Notes under the pieces: generated by a model
Database searches by the model: none
Told to the model about the DNA's origin: nothing
What the model saw: only the letters and a program-made list of their open reading frames with translations
Assembly: GCA_051891855.1 (NCBI GenBank)
Contig: JBJFFP010000058.1
Span: 1 to 64,000, forward strand
Direction: 5' to 3'
Length of the DNA: 64,000 nucleotides
DNA from: SFDP01 sp051891855
GTDB taxonomy: Bacteria > Bacillota > Clostridia > Lachnospirales > Lachnospiraceae
Translations under genes and position numbers: made by a program
Part shown: piece after piece, positions 34,942 through 42,023 of the stretch
How positions within the stretch are numbered: the stretch's first letter is position 1
Layout of the letters: the number at the start of each line of letters is the position of its first letter

Positions 34942-35418
34942 GGTATTAAGGAGGACGGACTTTTAACCAGGGAGGAATTTGCTACCTATATGATGGAGAA
35001 TCCGGCAGATTATTACTACGGAGTGCTGTGGAATAAATTATATAGAAAAAGCATCATTGAGGCGAATCAGCTGTTTATGGACAAGGAGGTTCGCTGGTGT
35101 GAAGATTTTTTATTTAATATGGAATATATTCGTCATGTAAAAAGCGTATATGCACTTCAGGTTCCCATTTATTATTATGTCAAGACCAAAGGCTCCTTAG
35201 TGAATCAAGGTGCAAGCATTTCCCGAACCATTCAGATGAAGCGCAGGGTTTTTAAGTGCTATAATGAGTTTTTCCGGAATGTGTTTAATCAGGAGGATTA
35301 TGAAAAGAACCGATTTCAGGTGTATCAGTTTCTTACTGATGCAGCAGGGGACGGTATCGTGCCTCCTTCCAGTTTACCCGGCTCCATGAAGCTGGGAGAT
35401 GATTCGGATTCAGGATAA
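34942..35418 (+). pseudogene. 5'-truncated family 2 glycosyltransferase remnant
   Basis: The frame shows the C-terminal third of a GT2 enzyme (for example DYYYGVLWNKLYRKSIIEAN, then VRWCEDFLFNMEYI and VPIYYYVKTKGSLV). Homology-like sequence continues upstream of the first ATG (34990) to about 34942, immediately after the EamA stop. The whole N-terminal nucleotide-sugar domain, including the DxD motif, is absent, so it cannot be a working transferase. A deletion joining this fragment to the EamA gene is the simplest explanation. A truncated 142-residue protein could still be made. Confidence 0.7.
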
Positions 35419-35668
35419 GAGATTGGCAGAAGGCAGTATGAAGGAAATACAAAGCGGTGATGGAAAGAAAGCCGGAGGAAAGAAAAACACACAGGGGCCT
35501 GTAGCCATGGAGATTCTTCCCGGAGCAGAAGGGGTTCTTAGGGATATTTTATGGGTGAAGCGGCAGTTTCATCAGATATGCTACAAAGGACTGTCCGGGG
35601 AAGAAATTGAACAATATGAGGTTCTTTTGGAAAGAGTTAAGACGAACGTACAAAGAGTGCTGAAATAG
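35399..35668 (+). CDS. Short protein, possible remnant of a MarR-type regulator
   Basis: The 89-residue frame starts at ATG 35399, overlapping the glycosyltransferase remnant by 20 bases. Its last 45 residues (VLRDILWVKRQFHQICYKGL, then SGEEIEQYEVLLERVKTNVQ) look like the C-terminal dimerisation helices of MarR regulators. The 35 residues before them are Lys/Gly-rich and no winged helix is present. I therefore regard it as a probable gene remnant, not an active regulator. The family assignment is tentative. Confidence 0.4.
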   Translation: MIRIQDKRLAEGSMKEIQSGDGKKAGGKKNTQGPVAMEILPGAEGVLRDILWVKRQFHQICYKGLSGEEIEQYEVLLERVKTNVQRVLK

Positions 35669-35683
35669 AAGGGCGTAAAACCA

Positions 35684-36541
35684 ATGGAAATTTTAGGATA
35701 TATCATACTGGCGGGCTTTGTAACAGCTGCTGTGGCGGTTTTTGCAATAAAGAAAAAAAAGCCCTCTGAGGACAGGCTGAAAAAGCAGCAGCTGGCCTAT
35801 GAAGAATTATTGAAAAAGTATAACGTACCCGAGAAGCATTATAGAATTGTTATCGGACAGTCCAGAGTCTATTCTGTCTATAATTGTCCGGCAGTAATCT
35901 GGAAAGAAGGGGATAAGGTTAAAACTCTGGTTCTGCGTCTTAAGCCTGTGCTTGCCCAGGAGGATGCAGAAGATTTTCTCTTTTTATCCTCACAGCCGCA
36001 GGTGGATTTCAGGCGATTTGACGGAAGTGATTTTCCGGACTGGGCCATACAAAGTGACTATGTTAAGGAGCTGTTTTTACCCTGTGCAAATGTAAGCAAA
36101 ACTGTAGGGGGAATCGATTATAAGAAGCAGATGTACTGGCTGGGGACACTTTGTGTATATGCCAATTCTCTTTCTGGGCTGTTGACTATGCTGGAAAGAC
36201 CCCTTTCCGATTACGATAACCGGGTGGAGAATAAAGCGTTAATGCTGAAGGATGGGTCTTTGCCGGACAGCATGAAGGAGGAGCTGAAAAAGGAACTGGA
36301 GCCTTCTCTTGGTGGTGAAGATAGAGAAAGTGCTTCAAACCTGCAGAGCTTACAGGGAATGGAAAGGGTCATTCAGACAATCAGAGATGCGGAACATCGG
36401 GCAGGTGAGAAGGAAGCGGAAGACCGGATTAACCGGCTTTATGCAAAGCTGTTGTCCGAAAAGCGATATGCGGATTTGGAGAAGGCTACTCTGGATGAGG
36501 ACTATCGGAAGGAGCTGTTTCAGGAATTGGAAGAAGAATGA
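35684..36541 (+). CDS. Membrane-anchored protein of unknown function
   Basis: I do not recognise this 285-residue protein. It has one N-terminal transmembrane helix (ILGYIILAGFVTAAVAVFAI) followed by KKKK, so the rest is probably cytoplasmic. A globular alpha/beta part (about 45-170, with YRIVIGQSRVYSVYNCPAVIW) is followed by a highly charged, helical C-terminal third that may form a coiled coil. It begins 15 bases after the preceding short gene and ends at a strong terminator, so it could be the intact last gene of a damaged cluster. Confidence 0.7.
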   Translation: MEILGYIILAGFVTAAVAVFAIKKKKPSEDRLKKQQLAYEELLKKYNVPEKHYRIVIGQSRVYSVYNCPAVIWKEGDKVKTLVLRLKPVLAQEDAEDFLFLSSQPQVDFRRFDGSDFPDWAIQSDYVKELFLPCANVSKTVGGIDYKKQMYWLGTLCVYANSLSGLLTMLERPLSDYDNRVENKALMLKDGSLPDSMKEELKKELEPSLGGEDRESASNLQSLQGMERVIQTIRDAEHRAGEKEAEDRINRLYAKLLSEKRYADLEKATLDEDYRKELFQELEEE

Positions 36542-36543
36542 GA

Positions 36544-36575
36544 AGAACCCGGTAATGATGACACCGGGTTCTTTT
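36544..36575 (+). terminator. Terminator of the 34.5-36.5 kb unit
   Basis: AGAACCCGGT pairs perfectly with ACCGGGTTCT (36544-36553 and 36563-36572), 9-base loop, then TTT. A second hairpin, GGCTGTGGG/CCCACAGCC (36576-36584 with 36598-36606), lies just after the convergent purF stop but has no U-tract. Confidence 0.8.
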
Positions 36576-36607
36576 GGCTGTGGGGGGAAAAAGGAAACCC
36601 ACAGCCT

Positions 36608-37957
36608 CTACAGGGGATATATCGAATCAAAACAGGCCTGACAAAGGTTAAGCTGGCCTGTCATAAGAGATAAATCGCTTAATTTCATATAATGAAGAGA
36701 ATCTGCCCCTATTCGGCTGCAAAACTCATCTCGGGTGAGAGAGGAGGTAATCAGCTGCTGATTAGTTGGAATATCCGTGCCGTAATAGCAGGGGTGTAAA
36801 AAAGGCGGTGAGCAGATTCGTACGTGGACGGCCTTTGCTCCGGCCTGCTTTAAGAGACGGATAAGGCTGGCAATGGTGGTGCCTCTTACAATGGAATCAT
36901 CAATCAGCACAAGGGACTTTCCTTCAACTACGCTGGGCAGTACACTGAGCTTCATGCGTACCGCGGCTTCTCTTTCGGACTGATCCGGTTTAATAAAGGT
37001 TCTTCCCACATAGCTGTTTTTTTGGAAGGCCAGGGCAAAGGGGATGCCGGATTCCTGGGAGAAGCCGGTGGCAGCAGCCAGACCAGAATCGGGAACACCG
37101 ATAACCAGATCTGCCTTAGCAGGAAATGCCTTTGCCAGCGCACGGCCTGCCCTAACCCGGGAGTCATAAACACCTATACCATCCAGAACAGAATCCGGCC
37201 GGGCAAAATATATATATTCAAAAATGCAGTGAGCATGCTTTTGCTGGGTAAGAGAAAGATTGCTTTCCACACCCTTTTCCGAAATGGTCAGCAGCTCGCC
37301 GGGAAGGATATCCCGAATAAACTTAGCGCCTACTGCGGTTAGAGCACAGCTTTCCGAAGCCAGCACATAGGAATCCTCCAGCCTGCCCAGACAGAGGGGC
37401 TTTAACCCTAATGGATCACGAAGGGCAATCAGCTTTCTGGGGCTCATTACCAGAAGGGCGAAGCCGCCTTGAAGCTTTTGGGCGGCCGCCAAAACTGCCT
37501 CTTCCACGGTAGCGGTTCTGGTACGTTCACGGGCAGTCAGGCAGGCGATGATTTCGGAATCGGTGGTGGTATGGAAAAGGACGCCGGATTCCTGCAAGGA
37601 CAGGCGCAGAGAATCGATATTCACCAGATTGCCGTTATGTACCAGAGCCAGGGTTCCCTTAATATAGGAGGAAACCAGGGGCTGGGCATTTTCCGGAGAG
37701 CTTCCTCCGGTGGTTGAGTAGCGGACGTGACCGATGCCTATATTCCCTTTTAACGCAGAGAGAATCTCTTTCGTAAACACTTCACTGACCAGTCCCATGG
37801 CTTTATGCCAGGTAATATTTCCTTTTTCTCCCTGACGGTTACAGACTGCCATGCCTGCAGATTCCTGCCCCCTGTGCTGAAGGGTAGTGAGCCCATAGTA
37901 AAGGGGAGCAGAAACCTCTTTTCCCGCAGGAGAAAAGATACCGAAGATACCACACAT
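36608..37957 (-). CDS. purF: Amidophosphoribosyltransferase
   Basis: PurF transfers the amide of glutamine to PRPP, the first committed step of purine synthesis. The 449 residues begin MCGIFGIF, with the catalytic Cys exposed after Met removal, and the PRPP loop is VLIDDSIVRGTT. Cysteines in HAHCIFEY, VRICSPPF and LCQACF match the iron-sulfur ligands of the B. subtilis enzyme. It starts only 3 bases after the type III glutamine synthetase stop and has a weak ribosome-binding site, so it is probably translationally coupled to glnN. That linkage, rather than a pur operon, is unusual. Confidence 0.93.
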   Translation of the reverse strand: MCGIFGIFSPAGKEVSAPLYYGLTTLQHRGQESAGMAVCNRQGEKGNITWHKAMGLVSEVFTKEILSALKGNIGIGHVRYSTTGGSSPENAQPLVSSYIKGTLALVHNGNLVNIDSLRLSLQESGVLFHTTTDSEIIACLTARERTRTATVEEAVLAAAQKLQGGFALLVMSPRKLIALRDPLGLKPLCLGRLEDSYVLASESCALTAVGAKFIRDILPGELLTISEKGVESNLSLTQQKHAHCIFEYIYFARPDSVLDGIGVYDSRVRAGRALAKAFPAKADLVIGVPDSGLAAATGFSQESGIPFALAFQKNSYVGRTFIKPDQSEREAAVRMKLSVLPSVVEGKSLVLIDDSIVRGTTIASLIRLLKQAGAKAVHVRICSPPFLHPCYYGTDIPTNQQLITSSLTRDEFCSRIGADSLHYMKLSDLSLMTGQLNLCQACFDSIYPL

Positions 37958-37960
37958 AGC

Positions 37961-40057
37961 TTACACCGAAAACAGGAGCTGATCATAGGCTGGATAGGGA
38001 AGAATGCTTTCGGGAAGGCAGCTTTCTGCCTTATCGGCAACTAAGCGGACAGCCTCCATATCCGGTAAGATGACATCATGGTAGTATTTTGCTTCTTCCA
38101 GAATATCTTCTATTTTGATGGCTGCAGAGCTGTCAGCCTCCAGTTTTTCCGCCTTGGCAGCAATTTCATCATAATAAGAAGAGAGTCTGGTCAGGAGGCT
38201 GATTTCCGCGTTACAGGGAATGGAAGCCACAGCCTGCTTGCGGCTGACTGCAGAAGCCAGAGCTTTGGTATAATCGCTTAATGCGGGAAGGAACTGGCGA
38301 TGAACCATATCCAACAGGGTTTCCGCTTCAATATTCAGCGTTTTACAGTAGTTTTCCAGCAGGATTTCATAACGGGAGAAGATTTCACTCCGGGTATAAA
38401 TCCTGTGGCGGGTAAACAGGTCAATATTTTTATCAGCGATAAAAGCGGGCAAGGCATCTGGGGTGGATTTTAAGTTATAAAGTCCACGTTTTTCGGCCTC
38501 TGCCAGCCATTCATCGGTGTAACCGTTGCCATTAAAAATCACTCGCTTATGAGCGATAATGTTTTCTTTTACCAGCTGATGAACTGCTGCCTCCATCTGA
38601 TCCTTGGGTACCTCCTTCAGCTGTTCATAAAACTGGGATAATGCTTCTGCCACAGCGGTATTTAATACGATGTTAGGGCCGGATACAGAGAAGGAAGAGC
38701 CCAGCATGCGAAATTCAAACTTGTTTCCGGTAAAGGCAAAGGGGGAGGTACGATTTCTGTCTGTGTTGTCCTTAAAAAAGTGGGGCAGTACCGTAGCACC
38801 GGTTTCCATCTGAATACGCTGCTGCTTTCCGAAAAAGGTGTCATTTTCAATGGAATCCAAAACCGCAGTCAGCTCATCACCCAGGAAAATGGAAACCACT
38901 GCCGGCGGCGCCTCGTTGGCACCCAGACGATGGTCATTTCCTGCACTGGCTGCGGAAACACGCATTAGGTCTGCATATTCATCCACTGCTTTGATTACGG
39001 CTACCAGAAAGACCAGAAATTGAATATTTTCTGCCGGAGTGCGGCCTGGATCCAACAGATTTATACCGGTGTTGGTAATCATGGACCAGTTATTGTGCTT
39101 ACCGGAGCCGTTAATGCCGGAAAAAGGCTTTTCGTGTAAAAGACAAACCAGATCATGCTTATCCGCCAGCTTTTTCATTACTTCCATAGTCAGCTGATTA
39201 TGATCCACTGCCACATTAGCCGTTTCAAAAACAGGAGCCAGCTCGTGCTGGGCGGGAGCCACCTCGTTGTGCTTGGTCTTTGCCGGAATACCCAGCTTCC
39301 ACAATTCTTCATCCAAATCATGCATATAAGCGGATACCCGGGTTTTCAGGGCACCGAAATAGTGATCCTCCATTTCCTGTCCTTTGGGAGGTTTTGCTCC
39401 CAGAAGAGTTCTTCCGGTAAAGATCAAATCTTTTCGCTGGCGGTATAACTGTTTATCCACTAAAAAGTATTCCTGCTCAGGCCCTACCGTTGTATACACA
39501 CCGCTCACCTCATCATTTCCCAGAAGGTTGAGGACTTTGGTGGCTTCCCGGTTTAAGGTCTCCATGGAACGAAGCAGGGGCGTCTTCTTATCCAGTGCTT
39601 CACCGCTGTAGGAGCAGAAGGCTGTAGGAATATAAAGGGTACCATCCTTAATAAAAGCAGGTGAGGTGGGATCCCAGTTGGTATAGCCTCTGGCCTCGAA
39701 GGTGGCACGCAGACCGCCGGAAGGAAAGCTGGAGGCATCCGGCTCTCCCTTTACCAGCTCCTTTCCGGAAAAGTCCATAATGATTTGACCGTCACCGATA
39801 GGAGTAATAAAGCTGTCATGCTTTTCCGCGGTAAAACCGGTCATGGGCTGAAACCAGTGGGTAAAATGGGTGGCACCGTTTTCTACAGCCCATTCCTTCA
39901 TAGCAACAGCTACGGAATTGGCCACATCCAGCTCCAAGTGGGTGTTATTTTCAATGGTCTTCCTTAAGGCCTTATAAATGTCTTTTGGTAATTTATCCCG
40001 CATAACCTGATCGTTAAAGACGAGACTTCCAAATAATTGGGGAATGCTTTTCTTCAT
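37961..40057 (-). CDS. glnN: Glutamine synthetase type III
   Basis: GSIII makes glutamine from glutamate and ammonia as a double-hexamer ring. The 698 residues match the long type III form, with the N-terminal IPQLFGSLVFNDQVM, the active-site segments EQEYFLVDK and HNEVAPAQHELAPVFE, and GINGSGKHNNWS. AAAGGAG precedes the ATG. It is the second glutamine synthetase in the window (type I at 48019). The leader contains a strong terminator and a competing hexaloop hairpin (40078-40124), so expression is probably set by antitermination. Confidence 0.96.
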   Translation of the reverse strand: MKKSIPQLFGSLVFNDQVMRDKLPKDIYKALRKTIENNTHLELDVANSVAVAMKEWAVENGATHFTHWFQPMTGFTAEKHDSFITPIGDGQIIMDFSGKELVKGEPDASSFPSGGLRATFEARGYTNWDPTSPAFIKDGTLYIPTAFCSYSGEALDKKTPLLRSMETLNREATKVLNLLGNDEVSGVYTTVGPEQEYFLVDKQLYRQRKDLIFTGRTLLGAKPPKGQEMEDHYFGALKTRVSAYMHDLDEELWKLGIPAKTKHNEVAPAQHELAPVFETANVAVDHNQLTMEVMKKLADKHDLVCLLHEKPFSGINGSGKHNNWSMITNTGINLLDPGRTPAENIQFLVFLVAVIKAVDEYADLMRVSAASAGNDHRLGANEAPPAVVSIFLGDELTAVLDSIENDTFFGKQQRIQMETGATVLPHFFKDNTDRNRTSPFAFTGNKFEFRMLGSSFSVSGPNIVLNTAVAEALSQFYEQLKEVPKDQMEAAVHQLVKENIIAHKRVIFNGNGYTDEWLAEAEKRGLYNLKSTPDALPAFIADKNIDLFTRHRIYTRSEIFSRYEILLENYCKTLNIEAETLLDMVHRQFLPALSDYTKALASAVSRKQAVASIPCNAEISLLTRLSSYYDEIAAKAEKLEADSSAAIKIEDILEEAKYYHDVILPDMEAVRLVADKAESCLPESILPYPAYDQLLFSV

Positions 40058-40077
40058 CGCAGTGGTCTCCTTTCGTA

Positions 40078-40124
40078 AATAAAAAAAGGTGCCTCGGACA
40101 AAATGTCCAAAGCACCTTTGCTTT
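40078..40124 (-). promoter_or_regulatory. glnN leader: terminator with competing hexaloop hairpin
   Basis: On the minus strand the terminator pairs AAAGGTGC (40119-40112) with GCACCTTT (40092-40085), with an inner GGACA/TGTCC stem and a long U-tract (to 40078). The alternative fold is a 5-bp hairpin AAAGC/GCTTT (40124-40109) with the six-base loop AAAGGT. The loop and its 3' arm contain the 5' arm of the terminator, so the folds exclude each other. The hairpin starts about 3 bases after the predicted transcription start. An A at position 1 and a G at position 4 of the loop fit ANTAR target hexaloops. Confidence 0.75.
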
Positions 40125-40133
40125 ATGGTTCGT

Positions 40134-40161
40134 AGTATACACCTGATTTTTAAATTGTCAA
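40134..40161 (-). promoter_or_regulatory. Sigma-A promoter of glnN-purF
   Basis: Minus-strand TTGACA (40161-40156) and TATACT (40139-40134) are 16 bases apart. The predicted start is near 40127, directly before the hexaloop hairpin. Confidence 0.8.
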
Positions 40162-40259
40162 GCCTTTTTTTTGAAAAAAATTTCGACTTCGAAATCCCGG
40201 ATTATCTTCCTGTAAAACTTCTAAGCAGACAATGGAATTTAAGGAAATGAAAAAACCAC

Positions 40260-40288
40260 TTTACAAGGGAAAAGAAATCGTATACAAT
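40260..40288 (+). promoter_or_regulatory. Sigma-A promoter of the pyrG-gltBD-glnA operon
   Basis: TTTACA (40260-40265) and TACAAT (40283-40288) are 17 bases apart. The predicted start is near 40295, giving a leader of about 118 bases. It is divergent from the glnN promoter, leaving about 100 bases between them. Confidence 0.75.
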
Positions 40289-40346
40289 AATGCAAGAATA
40301 AAACGGAAGGATTAAAAGTCCGTGAGAAACAGAATACAGCTAAGAG

Positions 40347-40397
40347 GACAAGGGTGTCGGGAAACTCACATAGGTGGGTTTCTTTGACACCCTTTTT
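40347..40397 (+). promoter_or_regulatory. pyrG leader: terminator with overlapping hexaloop hairpin
   Basis: The terminator pairs AGGGTGTC (40351-40358) with GACACCCT (40386-40393), with an inner 9-bp stem (361-369 with 374-382 of the 40 kb block) and TTTTT. A short hairpin GAC/GTC (40347-40358) has loop AAGGGT and shares the terminator 5' arm. GTGAG at 40322-40326 can also pair with CTCAC in the terminator. Antitermination by the ANTAR protein or CTP-dependent attenuation as in other Firmicute pyrG leaders are both possible. Confidence 0.65.
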
Positions 40398-40412
40398 GCG
40401 GAAAGGAAAAGT

Positions 40413-42023
40413 ATGGTCAAGTATGTGTTTGTTACCGGGGGCGTAGTCTCCGGTCTGGGAAAAGGAATTACGGCAGCCTCTCTTGGAAGGCTGCTGAAGG
40501 CAAGGGGATATCACGTTACCATGCAGAAGTTTGATCCGTATATCAATGTAGATCCGGGTACCATGAATCCTATTCAGCATGGGGAGGTCTTTGTTACCGA
40601 TGACGGCACGGAAACGGATTTGGATTTAGGGCATTATGAGCGATTTATCGATGAAAATCTGGATAAAAATTCCAACGTTACCACCGGTAAGATATACTGG
40701 TCCGTACTGAATAAAGAAAGGCACGGTGACTACGGAGGAGGAACGGTACAGGTAATTCCTCATATTACCAATGAGATTAAGGAACGGTTTTATCAGCCAA
40801 AATCTTCCCAGGAGGAAACCATTTCCATAATCGAAGTGGGCGGAACGGTAGGAGATATTGAAAGTCAGCCCTTTTTAGAGGCGATTCGGCAGTTTCAGGC
40901 GGAAAAAGGAAGAGAGAATGCCATTCTTATCCAGGTAACGCTGATTCCTTATTTAAAGGCTTCCGGGGAAATGAAGACCAAGCCCACCCAGATGAGCGTT
41001 AAGCAGCTGCAGAGTATGGGAATCTGGCCGGATATTCTGGTCTGCCGTTCCGACTATCCCATTGAGGAAAAGATGCGGGAAAAGATTGCCCTCTTCTGTA
41101 ATGTAAAAAAAGAGAATATACTTCAAAATCTGGATGCGTCCTCTCTCTACGAGGTACCTCTGATGCTGGAAGAGGAGCGTCTGGCCCAGGCAGTCTGCTC
41201 CTGTCTGAACCTTCCCTGTCCCCAGCCGGATTTATCGGATTGGAAGGAGATGATTGAGAATCTGCATAAATCTACCGGAGCAGTCACCATAGCTTTGGTG
41301 GGAAAATATGTAGCCCTTCATGATGCCTATTTAAGTGTGGCAGAAGCCCTGAAGCACGGAGGAATTGCCAATCGAACCGAGGTAAAGCTTCGCTGGATTG
41401 ATGCAGAGGATCTGACACCGGATACCCAGGAGGAATATCTGCATGATGTGGATGGAATACTGGTGCCGGGAGGCTTCGGTAATCGGGGAGTGGAAGGAAA
41501 GATACTTGCCATTCAATATGCAAGAGTGAATCAAATTCCCTTTTTGGGAATCTGTCTGGGAATGCAGATGGCAATTGTGGAGTTTGCCAGAAATGTGTTA
41601 GGGCTGAAGGGGGCGGCAAGCACCGAATTGGAGCCGGATACTCCCGATCCGGTCATCGCTCTGATGCCTGAACAGGAGGGAGTGGAAAATCTGGGAGGAA
41701 CCCTGAGACTGGGCTCCTATTCCTGTGTCTTAAGGACAGATACGTTGGCAGCAAGGCTTTATGGCAGTGGAGAAATCACCGAAAGACATAGACACCGTTA
41801 TGAAGTAAATAATGCTTATCGTAAACAGCTTACCCAAAAGGGAATGATACTGTCCGGTCTGTCTCCGGACGGACGTATAGTGGAAATGATCGAGCTTGAA
41901 AGACATCCCTTTTTTATCGCAACTCAGGCTCATCCGGAATTTAAATCCAGACCCAACCATGCCCACCCCCTGTTTAAGGGACTGGTGGAGGCTGCAAGAG
42001 AAAGAAAAGGAGGAAAAGCATGA
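40413..42023 (+). CDS. pyrG: CTP synthase
   Basis: PyrG aminates UTP to CTP with glutamine. The 536 residues have the synthetase domain beginning KYVFVTGGVVSGLGKGITAA and a class I amidotransferase domain with the nucleophile Cys in FLGICLGMQMA and a later QAHPEFKSRP. The ATG at 40413 follows GGAAAGGAAAAGT; an in-frame ATG at 40374 lies within the leader terminator. Its stop overlaps the gltB start by 4 bases, placing a glutamine-using enzyme at the head of the glutamate/glutamine synthesis operon. Confidence 0.97.
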   Translation: MVKYVFVTGGVVSGLGKGITAASLGRLLKARGYHVTMQKFDPYINVDPGTMNPIQHGEVFVTDDGTETDLDLGHYERFIDENLDKNSNVTTGKIYWSVLNKERHGDYGGGTVQVIPHITNEIKERFYQPKSSQEETISIIEVGGTVGDIESQPFLEAIRQFQAEKGRENAILIQVTLIPYLKASGEMKTKPTQMSVKQLQSMGIWPDILVCRSDYPIEEKMREKIALFCNVKKENILQNLDASSLYEVPLMLEEERLAQAVCSCLNLPCPQPDLSDWKEMIENLHKSTGAVTIALVGKYVALHDAYLSVAEALKHGGIANRTEVKLRWIDAEDLTPDTQEEYLHDVDGILVPGGFGNRGVEGKILAIQYARVNQIPFLGICLGMQMAIVEFARNVLGLKGAASTELEPDTPDPVIALMPEQEGVENLGGTLRLGSYSCVLRTDTLAARLYGSGEITERHRHRYEVNNAYRKQLTQKGMILSGLSPDGRIVEMIELERHPFFIATQAHPEFKSRPNHAHPLFKGLVEAARERKGGKA

